64,000 nt of DNA from Abditibacteriaceae bacterium (lineage in GTDB: Bacteria > Armatimonadota > Abditibacteriia > Abditibacteriales > Abditibacteriaceae). The notes under the pieces were generated by a model. That model saw nothing but the letters and a program-made list of their open reading frames with translations. It made no database searches and had not been told where the DNA came from. Position numbers and translations under genes: made by a program. This document shows, piece after piece, positions 8,292 to 17,065 of this stretch (position 1 is its first letter; each line of letters starts with the position of its first letter). The stretch spans positions 62,001 through 126,000 of the forward strand of contig JAFAZH010000012.1 of NCBI GenBank assembly GCA_019239895.1. The letters are read 5' to 3'.

Positions 8292-9095
8292 ATGACTCCT
8301 CAAGAATCGGTTCAAGATACCAAAAACCTCCCACCCGCTTTAAGTAAATTGGTAGCAGGTTACTCCTGGCAGCCCGTGACGGGTGGTCGTTCGGGAACAA
8401 CGGTTTTTAAGCTGCAAAAATCAGATAGCACCGACCTTTATCTTAAAATGAATCCCTGCCCGGAAAACGCCGCTTTATTTGAAGAAAAGCTGCGCCTGGA
8501 CTGGATCGGAAATCGTCTACCGGTGCCCTCAGTGCGTTTCTTCGGTGAAGATGAAGCACGGGAATATCTTTTGCTCTCGGCTGTGCCCGGTGTAGATGCC
8601 ACAGATTCGTCTCTGCAAGGGCAGATGGAGCAAGTCGTTGGTGTTTTAGCCGCAGGGTTGCGTCAGATTCATGCTCTGCCCATTCAGAATTGTCCCTTTG
8701 ACCAGCGATTAGAACATCGCCTGGAAGCAGCCCGCACCCGCTTATTAAATGGTGAAGTGGACGAAAGTGAGTTTGAAGGCGAAAACCGAAGTCGAGATGC
8801 CGCCCAGCTTTATAACGAACTGCTTTCCACTGCGCCGGAAAGCGAAGACTTGGTTTTTACTCATGGCGATTTTTGTCTGCCCAATATTATCATTCATCGG
8901 GGAGCCATTAGCGGCTTTATAGATTGGGGCAGTGCCGGGATCGCCGATAAATATCAAGACCTTGCTTTAGCGGTTAGAAGTTTAAGGCACAATTTTGGCG
9001 CAGCATGGGGGCCAGTGTTCTTGCGAGAATACGGTTTAGACAAGCCAGACCGTTTTAAGATCGAGTTTTATACTCTGTTAGATGAGTTCTTTTGA
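8292..9095 (+). CDS. APH(3')-family aminoglycoside phosphotransferase-like kinase
   Basis: The 267 residues match the size of APH(3') enzymes. The Brenner-type catalytic motif HGDFCLPNI is at 191-199 with D193 as catalytic base; the metal-binding IDWG is at 210-213, followed by the diagnostic SAGIADKYQDLA. The N-lobe has GRSGTTVFKL (nucleotide-binding loop) and the conserved Lys in YLKM. These features suggest O-phosphorylation of kanamycin-type aminoglycosides. It is chromosomal, has no mobile element beside it, and may be an intrinsic gene; actual resistance is not proven. TAGGAGG lies 5 bases before the ATG. Confidence 0.85.
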   Translation: MTPQESVQDTKNLPPALSKLVAGYSWQPVTGGRSGTTVFKLQKSDSTDLYLKMNPCPENAALFEEKLRLDWIGNRLPVPSVRFFGEDEAREYLLLSAVPGVDATDSSLQGQMEQVVGVLAAGLRQIHALPIQNCPFDQRLEHRLEAARTRLLNGEVDESEFEGENRSRDAAQLYNELLSTAPESEDLVFTHGDFCLPNIIIHRGAISGFIDWGSAGIADKYQDLALAVRSLRHNFGAAWGPVFLREYGLDKPDRFKIEFYTLLDEFF

Positions 9096-9145
9096 CCCAT
9101 CAAATTATTAGCTGATATAGGGTCTTCGACCTCGCTTTAACCTGC

Positions 9146-9174
9146 TTGTGCATCCTTTCACAAACTGGTAGGAT
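9146..9174 (+). promoter_or_regulatory. Possible promoter of the nuo locus
   Basis: TTGTGC (9146-9151) and TAGGAT (9169-9174) are separated by 17 bases and lie about 57 bases before the nuoC ATG. The match is modest and is the only candidate seen in the 135-base gap. Confidence 0.3.
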
Positions 9175-9230
9175 AAATTTTGAGGCCAACTAAAAGCAGC
9201 ACCAAAAGCAAAGTGAAAGTAGATTAACTC

Positions 9231-9824
9231 ATGGTTAGCGATTCCATAACCGGCCCCAATCCGACAATGGCGACGGTGCCCATTGAGAGCAGTGGCGCAT
9301 CGCACTATGCCGTTGCTCCTATTGCGGAGCGTTCTGTCGAGAAGTTACAGGCGCAGTTCCCCGACACCTTTTTTGAAGTGCGTCGCTTCCGTGATGAAGT
9401 TACGGTGTATGTGCCCCGCGAGCAGATTGTCACGGTAGCTACATTTTTACGCGATGATGAAGAGTTGCGCTACAACTACCTGAGCGACCTGACGGGCAAT
9501 GACTGGCCGGATCGTGACCCGCGCTTTGAGGTCATCTATCATTTGTATTCCATCAAAACCTTTGGCCGTCTGCGCCTCAAAGTGCGCGTGTCAGAGGACG
9601 ATTGCACCTGCCCCACCGTGACTGGCGTGTGGACGACCGCCAACTGGCATGAGCGTGAAGTCTTCGATATGTTTGGCATCATATTCGAGGGCCATCCCGA
9701 TTTGCGGCGCATCTTGCTGCCCGATGAGTGGGTAGGGCATCCACTGCGCCAGGATTATGAAATTGGTTGGGAAGAACCGGAATTCACCGTCCGCAAAGTT
9801 CATCGTAACTATGCCAAGGGCTAA
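9231..9824 (+). CDS. nuoC: NADH-quinone oxidoreductase subunit C
   Basis: The 30-kDa subunit signature is clear: a Y-x-L-x-D-LTGNDWPDRDPRFEV stretch, ANWHEREVFDMFGI (about 139-152), and LLPDEWVGHPLRQDYE near the C-terminus. NuoC belongs to the peripheral (Q-module) arm of complex I and packs against NuoD. It is the first recognisable nuo gene; nuoA and nuoB, which usually precede it, are not in the 9.2 kb upstream. Residues 1-35 are a poorly conserved extension, and a second ATG at 9267 is an alternative start. Confidence 0.95.
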   Translation: MVSDSITGPNPTMATVPIESSGASHYAVAPIAERSVEKLQAQFPDTFFEVRRFRDEVTVYVPREQIVTVATFLRDDEELRYNYLSDLTGNDWPDRDPRFEVIYHLYSIKTFGRLRLKVRVSEDDCTCPTVTGVWTTANWHEREVFDMFGIIFEGHPDLRRILLPDEWVGHPLRQDYEIGWEEPEFTVRKVHRNYAKG

Positions 9825-9835
9825 AACAAAATAAA

Positions 9836-9958
9836 CCACAGAGGCACAGAGATTTTAGAGAATTAGGACTGCAATATTATAAAGACAACAGTTTTAGATG
9901 TAACTCAGCAACCATTAAATTTGTTCTCTTTTCTTAAGTCTTCTCTGTGCCTCTGTGG
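9836..9958. repeat. Inverted repeat, CACAGAG type
   Basis: Perfect 17-base arms ccacagaggcacagaga (9836-9852) and complement (9942-9958) fill almost the entire nuoC-nuoD gap. It lies inside a presumed operon. Confidence 0.9.
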
Positions 9959-9978
9959 TGAATCAAAGATAAACGATT

Positions 9979-11331
9979 ATGGCGAGAGCAACACGCACCG
10001 ATAAAACGCAGCCAGACCCCACCAAGGTCTTCGATAACGTGCGCAGTGATACTGCGCCTTATGCGGCGATGCTGGGGGGCGTATCTGAACAGGCGCAGGC
10101 GGGCGCGGCAGGTTGGCAGTTTGAGATGCAGAAGATTGATCCGCATCCTGAAGCCCCTGATGGCTCGGAGCGGATGATTATCAACATGGGGCCGCAGCAC
10201 CCCTCCACGCATGGAGTGCTGCGCCTGGTGTTGGAACTGGATGGCGAAACGGTGGTTAAGGTGGAGCCAGTCATTGGCTATCTCCATACGGGTATGGAGA
10301 AGACAATGCAAAGCAAGATGTACCAGCAATCCATCGTTGTGACCGACCGCTTCGATTACACCAACTCCATCGGCAATAACCTGGTCTATTGCCTGGCGGT
10401 TGAAAAGCTGTTGGGGGCCGAGATTCCACCCCGTGCTCAGGCGTTGCGCGTTATCGTGGCCGAGTTAAGTCGTCTCTCCGCGCACCTTGTCTGGTTGGGC
10501 ACACACGCGCTCGACTTGGGGGCGATGACGGTCTACTTCTACTGTTTCCGCGAACGCGAGATGATTCTCGATATGTTCGACATGATCTGCGGCGCTCGCC
10601 TGACCGCTTCTTATATGCGGATTGGTGGCGTCGTGGCCGATGCGCCGCCGGAGTTTTTTAAAGCTCTGGATGACTTCTTGAAGATTATGGATGATCGTAT
10701 CAACGAATACGATTATCTGCTGACGCAAAATGAAATCTTTACCCGTCGCACCAAGGGTATTGGTGAGTTGACCCAGGAACAGATTATTGACTTGGGCGCG
10801 AGTGGCCCCATCATGCGCGCGGCGGGCATCGAATGGGATATTCGCAAGGCGAACCCTTATTCTGGTTACGAGAACTATGAGTTTGAGATACCCATTGGTG
10901 CCAATGGCGATGTGTATGACCGTTACCTGGTGCGGATGGAAGAGATGCACCAGAGCGTGAGCATTATTAAACAGGCTCTTGGGGGCCTCCCGGAAGGGCC
11001 AGTGAAATGTGCGGATCGCAAAATCAGCCTCCCGCCGCGTGAAGAACTGGCGAACTCGATGGAAGCTGTGATTCACCACTTTAAGTTGATAACGGAAGGC
11101 TTCCACCCGCCCAAGAACCAGGAAGTCTATGTAGCGGTAGAATCGCCCAAGGGCGAATTAGGCTGCTACATCGCCAGTGATGGCGGCAACAAGCCCTATC
11201 GCTGCCACTGGCGCGGCCCTTCGTTTGTCAACTTACAGGCCCTGCCGCCCATGCTCGAAGGGCGTTTGCTGGCCGATGTGGTCGCCATCATCGGTTCGAT
11301 TGATATTGTGGTGGGAGAAATTGATAAGTAG
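9979..11331 (+). CDS. nuoD: NADH-quinone oxidoreductase subunit D
   Basis: The 49-kDa subunit hallmarks are present: INMGPQHPSTHGVLR (about 70-84), EPVIGYLHTGMEK (about 95-107), RFDYTNS, and the C-terminal SPKGELGCYIASDGG with RCHWRGPSF. NuoD forms the quinone-binding cavity with NuoB. Its His and Asp quinone-site residues lie in the HPSTHG region and later helices. The first 60 or so residues, before the conserved core, are longer than usual and low in conservation. Order relative to nuoC and nuoE is canonical. Confidence 0.95.
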   Translation: MARATRTDKTQPDPTKVFDNVRSDTAPYAAMLGGVSEQAQAGAAGWQFEMQKIDPHPEAPDGSERMIINMGPQHPSTHGVLRLVLELDGETVVKVEPVIGYLHTGMEKTMQSKMYQQSIVVTDRFDYTNSIGNNLVYCLAVEKLLGAEIPPRAQALRVIVAELSRLSAHLVWLGTHALDLGAMTVYFYCFREREMILDMFDMICGARLTASYMRIGGVVADAPPEFFKALDDFLKIMDDRINEYDYLLTQNEIFTRRTKGIGELTQEQIIDLGASGPIMRAAGIEWDIRKANPYSGYENYEFEIPIGANGDVYDRYLVRMEEMHQSVSIIKQALGGLPEGPVKCADRKISLPPREELANSMEAVIHHFKLITEGFHPPKNQEVYVAVESPKGELGCYIASDGGNKPYRCHWRGPSFVNLQALPPMLEGRLLADVVAIIGSIDIVVGEIDK

Positions 11332-11336
11332 ATTTC

Positions 11337-11423
11337 AACCACGAATAGACACGAATGAACTCCAATAGAAAAGACGAGTTTGATTCTATTCTAATTTGTG
11401 TTCATTCGTGTCTATTCGTGGTT
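11337..11423. repeat. Inverted repeat, CACGAATAGACACGAATGAA type
   Basis: Perfect 24-base arms (11337-11360 and 11400-11423) fill the nuoD-nuoE gap. The right arm ends about 18 bases before the nuoE ATG. Arm words match those of the repeat at 53022-53172. Confidence 0.9.
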
Positions 11424-11440
11424 CCAAATAAGGTGGATTC

Positions 11441-12073
11441 ATGTTAAGTGATGCGGCGGTGCAGCGCATTCAAGAGATAGTGAAGGAATATCCCAATACG
11501 AAATCGGCCCTTGTGCCTGCTTTGTATGTGGCGCAGCGGGATGCGGGCGGTTGGCTGCCGCGTGAGGCGATGGTGGAAGTCGCGGAAGAGTTGGATTTGC
11601 CAGAGTCGCATGTCTATTCGGTGGCGACTTTTTACTCTATGTTCTACCTCAAGCCCATTGGCGAAAACGTCATTCAGGTCTGCACCACTTCGCCGTGTGG
11701 CCTGCGTGGGGCCAACGAAATCGTGGACTGCTTTAAAAAGCGGCTGGGCGTTGGGCTAAATGAAACGACGGCTGATGGCAAATTCACCCTCATGGAAGTT
11801 GAGTGTCTGGCCGCCTGCAATGTGGCTCCAATGGCGCAGATCAACGAGGATTATTACGTTAACATCACGGAAGAACGAGTAGATGAAATTGTGACAATGC
11901 TGGGCCGAGGCGAGAAACCGCCTTATGCAGAGTTTGCGCAAAATCTTAAAGGTGCCCATCCCATCGCTTTCACCGATGCCGAACTTGGCATAGATGTCAG
12001 TGGCATCAAACCCGCAGACCCAGTGGTGAAGAAAGAAAAGCCAGCAGAAGCGGCACCAACCGAGGCGAAGTAA
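11441..12073 (+). CDS. nuoE: NADH-quinone oxidoreductase subunit E ([2Fe-2S], 24-kDa type)
   Basis: The [2Fe-2S] thioredoxin-like fold is marked by CTTSPCG (about 86-92) and CLAACN (about 127-132). The N-terminal helical part (SALVPALYVAQRDAGGWLP, ATFYSMF) is typical. It belongs to the N-module that oxidises NADH with NuoF. The C-terminal 40 residues are a charged Lys/Pro/Ala tail beyond the family core. The next gene in order is an SLH-BON protein and not nuoF. Confidence 0.95.
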   Translation: MLSDAAVQRIQEIVKEYPNTKSALVPALYVAQRDAGGWLPREAMVEVAEELDLPESHVYSVATFYSMFYLKPIGENVIQVCTTSPCGLRGANEIVDCFKKRLGVGLNETTADGKFTLMEVECLAACNVAPMAQINEDYYVNITEERVDEIVTMLGRGEKPPYAEFAQNLKGAHPIAFTDAELGIDVSGIKPADPVVKKEKPAEAAPTEAK

Positions 12074-12116
12074 GTGCAGAGACTTCGCATCTGAATGGCT
12101 CAGAGACGAACGCATT

Positions 12117-12578
12117 ATGAAAAGCCTCAGAATTATTTATTGCACAGTTTTGGCTGCGACGCTTGCTGGCTTCGCCCTTAGTCCTGGACAGACCCAGGAG
12201 AGTGCAACGGAGGATAAGCCGTATTTTTCCGATGTTCCTAAAGAGCATTGGGCTTACAATGCTGTGCAGCGTTTGGTGCGGGCCGGAATTATTGAGGGTT
12301 ATCCGGCTGGGACGGAGCAGCGACCGAATTGGACAAAGATTCCTCTCCCCCAAACTGCTATTGTCCAACCACTTATAAAATCGGCATTAGCAGCAAATGC
12401 TACATTGAAAACCGCGGAAATCAATGTTGATACGACTAGTGATTCAATCTTTTTAAGTGGGACAGTTGAAAATGAATTTCAAAAAAGGTTGGTTGAAGCA
12501 ATAGCCAAGCAAAAAGCCGGAAATCTCAAAATCGTTAATAATGTGCTAGTTGTGCATAAGGTTAGACCTACGCGGTAA
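12117..12578 (+). CDS. Secreted SLH-BON protein inside the nuo operon
   Basis: The 153-residue protein has an N-terminal signal peptide (hydrophobic core about 5-22) and one SLH motif (YFSDVPKEHWAYNAVQRLVRAG, about 36-57; cited by position). The C-terminal half resembles a BON domain: a predicted alpha-beta unit with TSDSIFLSGTVEN, then helices and VNNVLVVHK. SLH units bind secondary cell-wall polymers or peptidoglycan; BON domains bind phospholipid or bridge membranes. It is probably periplasmic and envelope-linked. It sits 43 bases after nuoE and 8 bases before nuoF, so it should be co-transcribed with complex I. It has no known role in NADH oxidation. Confidence 0.75.
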   Translation: MKSLRIIYCTVLAATLAGFALSPGQTQESATEDKPYFSDVPKEHWAYNAVQRLVRAGIIEGYPAGTEQRPNWTKIPLPQTAIVQPLIKSALAANATLKTAEINVDTTSDSIFLSGTVENEFQKRLVEAIAKQKAGNLKIVNNVLVVHKVRPTR

Positions 12579-12586
12579 GGAAAGAT

Positions 12587-13891
12587 ATGGCTTACGAAGA
12601 CGAACCTAAGATTATTCACCAGCACATCAATGTGCCGGATATAAAAAAGATAGATGTCTATGAAGCACATGATGGCTACCAGGCGTGGCGCAAGGCTCTC
12701 TCGGAGATGTCGGGCGATGATGTTTTAAACGAAGTCAAAGCCAGCGGCTTGGCCGGACGGGGTGGGGCCTGGTTTCCCACCGGCATGAAGTGGTCGTTTA
12801 TGCCCAAGCCGGTGTTTCCTAAATACCTCGTCTGCAACTGCGACGAATCGGAGCCAGGCACTTTTTCCAACCGCGAAATCGTTATTAAGCACCCGCATAT
12901 TCTGCTCGAAGGCTTTATGCTGGGTTGCTATGCGATTGGCTGCAATCACGGCTACATTTACGTGCGCGGCGAGTTTATGCAGGGCTATGCCACGCTGCGC
13001 CGCGCCTTAGCCGAAGCGCGGGCGCGCGGTTATGTCGGTAAGAATGTCTTAGGTAGTGGGTTTGACTTAGAGATTACACTTCATGTAGGTGCGGGCGCTT
13101 ACATTTGTGGCGAAGAGACCGCATTGCTATCTTCCCTTGAAGGCGACCGAGGCCAACCACGCCTGAAACCGCCTTTTCCCGCGGTGGAAGGGTTATATGC
13201 TAAGCCAACTTCCGTTAACAATGTGGAGACACTCTCGAATGTGCCTTTTATCATTGGACAGGGCGCGGCGGCATTTCGGCAGTGGGGCACAGAAAAAGCG
13301 CCTGGCATGAAGATTGTCAGCGTATCGGGACATGTGAATAAGCCAGGCAATTATGAAGTGCCAGTCGGGACTTCTATTCGTAAGATTCTAGAGGAGTATG
13401 CGGGTGGCGTCCTCGGTGGCAAGGGAATTAAAGTGTTCTTTCCCGGTGGCTCATCTACGCCGATGCTGACGCCGGACAAGCTGGATACCCCCCTTGATCC
13501 GCAATCTATTACGGCAGCCGGAAGTATTTTAGGTACGGCAGGGTTGTGTATTTTTGATGAAGATGTGGATGTGGTTAAAGTGACGCATCGGCTGCTGCGT
13601 TTCTATAAGCATGAATCGTGTGGCAAATGCACGCCTTGCCGCGAGGGTAACGACTGGCTGGTAGCAATCCTCAATCGTCTGGCCCAAGGGCGTGGCAAAG
13701 ACGGCGATGCCGATTTATTGGTGGATATGGCGACCAACATTGCAGGCCGTTCGTTCTGCCTGTTAGGGGATGCCGCCGCGACTCCCGTGCTCAGTTCGAT
13801 TAAGAACTTCCGAGAAGACTACGAAAAACACATCACCAATCCCATCGAAGAGAAGGTTTTTATTCCGCTTACGTCGGGTAATGGCCATTAA
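12587..13891 (+). CDS. nuoF: NADH-quinone oxidoreductase subunit F (FMN/NADH-binding)
   Basis: All hallmarks of the 51-kDa subunit are seen: the NADH-binding GLAGRGGAWFPTGMKW (about 47-62), CDESEPGTF (FMN contacts), YICGEETALLSSLEG, the Rossmann-linked SVNNVETL, and the N3 [4Fe-4S] ligand cluster ESCGKCTPCREG (about 344-355) with a more distal Cys. It accepts hydride from NADH. AAGGAAAGAT precedes the ATG. It ends about 100 bases before a small ferredoxin gene. Confidence 0.96.
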   Translation: MAYEDEPKIIHQHINVPDIKKIDVYEAHDGYQAWRKALSEMSGDDVLNEVKASGLAGRGGAWFPTGMKWSFMPKPVFPKYLVCNCDESEPGTFSNREIVIKHPHILLEGFMLGCYAIGCNHGYIYVRGEFMQGYATLRRALAEARARGYVGKNVLGSGFDLEITLHVGAGAYICGEETALLSSLEGDRGQPRLKPPFPAVEGLYAKPTSVNNVETLSNVPFIIGQGAAAFRQWGTEKAPGMKIVSVSGHVNKPGNYEVPVGTSIRKILEEYAGGVLGGKGIKVFFPGGSSTPMLTPDKLDTPLDPQSITAAGSILGTAGLCIFDEDVDVVKVTHRLLRFYKHESCGKCTPCREGNDWLVAILNRLAQGRGKDGDADLLVDMATNIAGRSFCLLGDAAATPVLSSIKNFREDYEKHITNPIEEKVFIPLTSGNGH

Positions 13892-13989
13892 AAGCCCGTT
13901 CCTAAACAGGTTAAATACAGTAAGATAAAATGGGTTCTTATCAGAACATTTTAAATTGAATCGAAGATAAATGTAGGAGGTAAGGAAGA

Positions 13990-14232
13990 ATGACTTATGT
14001 AATCGCAGAACCATGCGTGGATGTCAAAGATAAAGCGTGTGTGGAGGTGTGCCCGGTAGATTGCATTCATGGCGGAGATGATGATCCTCAGCTCTATATT
14101 AATCCGGCAGAATGCATTGACTGTGGCGCGTGTGAACCAGAATGCCCAGTCGAAGCCATCTTTGAAGAGGCTGCCGTGCCGGAAGAATGGAAGAAATATA
14201 CTAAGATCAATGCCGATTACTTCGATAAGTAA
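13990..14232 (+). CDS. Seven/eight-iron ferredoxin (FdxA-like)
   Basis: The 80-residue ferredoxin begins MTYVIAEPCVDVKDKAC, the typical start of bacterial FdxA 7Fe proteins. It contains C-VEVCPVDCI (first cluster, with a Cys spacing permitting a [3Fe-4S]) and CIDCGACEPECPVEAI (second, [4Fe-4S]). It is a soluble one-electron carrier. A very strong TAGGAGG site lies 9 bases before the ATG, suggesting high expression. Placement between nuoF and nuoG is unusual and suggests it may exchange electrons with the N-module. Confidence 0.92.
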   Translation: MTYVIAEPCVDVKDKACVEVCPVDCIHGGDDDPQLYINPAECIDCGACEPECPVEAIFEEAAVPEEWKKYTKINADYFDK

Positions 14233-14261
14233 ACGATAGAGATACTTGCTAATGGACAATA

Positions 14262-14319
14262 ATCAACCGGTCGCTTGTATCCACACGGTATTCCTTGTGG
14301 ACGCAGTGATCGGTTGATG
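14262..14319. repeat. Imperfect palindrome between ferredoxin and nuoG
   Basis: atcaaccggtcgcttgta-tccaca (left) pairs imperfectly with tgtggacgcagtgatcggttgat (right) around a 10-base loop. It is a stem of about 22 pairs with a few mismatches in an otherwise empty gap; it could form an RNA hairpin. Confidence 0.6.
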
Positions 14320-14372
14320 GTGTTTGCAGGATGTAATCGGTAGCGCAAATTTAGAAGCTTGTAAGAGAAACT

Positions 14373-17006
14373 ATGCCAGACCTTGTAACAGTTACTATTG
14401 ATGAGCAGAAGGTCACGGTACCCAAGGGTAGCCTGGTGATTGAGGCCGCGACGCAGATTGGCATTGACGTGCCGCGCTTCTGCTATCATCCCAAACTCTC
14501 GGCAGTAGGGATGTGCCGCATGTGTTTAGGCGAAGTTGGGATGCCCAAGATGAATCCCGACCGCACGCCTGCGCTCAATGAAGATGGCACTCCGCAGATC
14601 GCCATGATGCCCAAGCCCCAGACGCTTTGCACCACGCAGGCTGCTGAAGGCATGGTGGTACTCAGTGAAACCCCAGCGGTAGTGAAGATGCGCCAGGCGG
14701 TGCTGGAGTTTTTACTGGCGAATCACCCCCTCGATTGCCCGATTTGCGACAAGGGTGGCGAGTGCATGTTGCAAGACCAGACAATGGCCTATGCCCAAGG
14801 TCATTCGCGGGTGCAAGACCTCTATCACTTGCGCCGTGACCTCGATAAAGACTACCTGCTCAGTGAATTTATCACCCTGGATCGTGAACGTTGCATCCAG
14901 TGCGCCCGCTGCACTCGCTTTCTTGATGAAGTGGCGCAAGACCCCGTTCTAGAACTGGTGGCACGCGGTAGCCGCACGATGATTGACACCATGTCCGACC
15001 CGCCTGTAGATAGCAAGTATTCGGGCAACACTATTGACATTTGCCCGGTCGGTGCGCTCACTTCACGCGCCTTCCGTTTCCGGTCACGGGTATGGGAAGT
15101 CAAGAATGTGCCTACCGTCTCGATGATAGATGGCTCTGGCACCAATATCTTTGTCAGTCAGCGCAATGAAACCCTGATCCGGGTCATTCCCCGCGACAAT
15201 GAAGCCATTAACGAGTGCTGGATTTCAGACCGAGACCGCTTTGGTCTGGAATATATAGATAATGATGCGCGGCTGACTTACCCTCTCGTGCGGCGCGACG
15301 GCAAACTCGAACCTGCCACCTGGGATGAAGCCCTGCAATTAGTGACTGATAAGATTAAAGCGGCCAAAGAGCAGCGAGGTGCAAATTCCATCGGGGCAGT
15401 CGGTGGGCCGAAGCTTACCAATGAAGGTGCCCTCTCGATGGCACGCCTCTTCGGTGATGTAGTTGGCACGCCCAATGTAGATGCGGGTTGGACACCGACC
15501 ATCACCACGCCAGGCAAGCCGCCCGCTACCTTTTATGAAGAGTTGGAAGGCGCGGATGTTATCTTGGTGCTGGGGGCTAACCCGAACGAAGAGTTGTGCA
15601 GCCTGGATTTGCGCTTGAAAAAAGCCGCCTTCCAACGCAAGGCGCACCTCATTAACTGCAACCCTTATAAGACACCGTTGGATCGCCTCGCCAGGCAGTC
15701 GCTCATTTACAATGAGGGTAGTGAAGTGGCTCTGCTCAACGGCCTTGCCAAACTGGTGCATCAATCATGGACAGCCGAGCCTGCCCAAACCGAAGCTCTG
15801 CGCAATAACGTCGAAGGTCGCGCCGGAGCCACTGCCTGGATTGATTCCTTAGGGCCATACTCGTCGAATCGGGCCGCGGAGTTGGCGGGCATCAGTGAGC
15901 CAGATTTACGGGCCGCTGCCACCGCTATCGCTGGCTCTGAACGCTTGTTCCTCTTGGTGGGTGAAGATGTTTCTCCCGCTGTGTTGTCCACTTTGCAAAA
16001 CCTGGCTGCTTTAAAGGGCCGCTCCGATTACCTGGTCGTGCTGCATCCAGAGCCGAATGCTGTTGGGGTGCGTCGTGCCGGTTTAGCACCGCGTGAGGGT
16101 GGACTCGATGGCCAGGGGATGTTGGACGCTACTTTTAAGGGTAACTTGAAGGTGCTGTATATCGCCGCCAATAACCCCTTGCACTGGGCTGCTGATTACG
16201 ACCTGGCGCAACGTGCTCTGCAAACAGCGGAGTTTGTGGTGGTGCAGACGCTTTTTGAAAATGAACTCACCGAACACGCTGATGTCGTGCTACCTGCGGC
16301 TTCCTTCATGGAGCAGGATGGCACCACCACCAACTTCCACGGCAAGGTGCAGAACTTGAAACAGGTGTTTCGTCCGCGTGAACGGCGTGATGACGACGGC
16401 AATACCCTTTCCGCCTGTGCCCCCGACTGGATTATCTTTACCAAACTGGCGCAATTGCTGGGAAAGGATTTCGGCTATACACGGGTGGGCGATTGGACAC
16501 AGCAATTCAAAGCATTACCAGCCCTGACGCCAAATGAAGTGCGCTTCACCCCGGTAACTTATGAAGCCTCACCCGCCGTAGCCCCAGAAGGCACGTTCCA
16601 GTTACTCACTGGCAACCTGCTCTATGATGGTGGCGAGAGTTTCCCTTACTGTGACCGTTTGAATCGCGTCGTGCCAGAGCCATTTGTTTATATCAACCGG
16701 GCCGATGCACGTAAGTTAGGAATCGAAAACCTGGCCTTAGTGGAAGTAAAATCGGCGCGTGGTGCGGTGCAAGTGCGGGCTAAATTAGGGCGTGAGGTCA
16801 AAGCAGGCACCGTCTGGATGCCGCGTCGCTTGCGCGCTGTGCAGGTCAATCGGATTATCGAAGTAGATAAGCCGTATACGGCAGTAACCCTGACCAAGTT
16901 GCAGGATGCGCCGCCCAAAGAGACATTGCCTGCGGACATGCACGCTGTTGGAGTTGGCGAGGGCACGCCGGTGGATATGAATATCTCAACGGCAGTGGTG
17001 CCTTGA
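14373..17006 (+). CDS. nuoG: NADH-quinone oxidoreductase subunit G
   Basis: The N-terminal ferredoxin domain holds the [2Fe-2S] ligands (FCYHPKLSAVGMCRMC, about 36-51). A His-Cys cluster region follows (ANHPLDCPICDKGGECMLQD, about 115-134), then an N4-type cluster (CIQCARC) and CPVGALTS. The remaining residues form a molybdopterin-oxidoreductase-like domain, as in long NuoG proteins, with NPNEELCSLDLRLKKAA and a C-terminal aspartate-decarboxylase-like barrel (ADARKLGIENLALVEVKS). It conducts electrons from NuoF towards NuoI. At 877 residues it is a full-length bacterial form. Confidence 0.95.
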   Translation: MPDLVTVTIDEQKVTVPKGSLVIEAATQIGIDVPRFCYHPKLSAVGMCRMCLGEVGMPKMNPDRTPALNEDGTPQIAMMPKPQTLCTTQAAEGMVVLSETPAVVKMRQAVLEFLLANHPLDCPICDKGGECMLQDQTMAYAQGHSRVQDLYHLRRDLDKDYLLSEFITLDRERCIQCARCTRFLDEVAQDPVLELVARGSRTMIDTMSDPPVDSKYSGNTIDICPVGALTSRAFRFRSRVWEVKNVPTVSMIDGSGTNIFVSQRNETLIRVIPRDNEAINECWISDRDRFGLEYIDNDARLTYPLVRRDGKLEPATWDEALQLVTDKIKAAKEQRGANSIGAVGGPKLTNEGALSMARLFGDVVGTPNVDAGWTPTITTPGKPPATFYEELEGADVILVLGANPNEELCSLDLRLKKAAFQRKAHLINCNPYKTPLDRLARQSLIYNEGSEVALLNGLAKLVHQSWTAEPAQTEALRNNVEGRAGATAWIDSLGPYSSNRAAELAGISEPDLRAAATAIAGSERLFLLVGEDVSPAVLSTLQNLAALKGRSDYLVVLHPEPNAVGVRRAGLAPREGGLDGQGMLDATFKGNLKVLYIAANNPLHWAADYDLAQRALQTAEFVVVQTLFENELTEHADVVLPAASFMEQDGTTTNFHGKVQNLKQVFRPRERRDDDGNTLSACAPDWIIFTKLAQLLGKDFGYTRVGDWTQQFKALPALTPNEVRFTPVTYEASPAVAPEGTFQLLTGNLLYDGGESFPYCDRLNRVVPEPFVYINRADARKLGIENLALVEVKSARGAVQVRAKLGREVKAGTVWMPRRLRAVQVNRIIEVDKPYTAVTLTKLQDAPPKETLPADMHAVGVGEGTPVDMNISTAVVP

Positions 17007-17065
17007 GGTCTAACTGCAATGGTAGAATTGTTCTGGGACGATGCTAAACGGGGGTGAGGCTTAAG

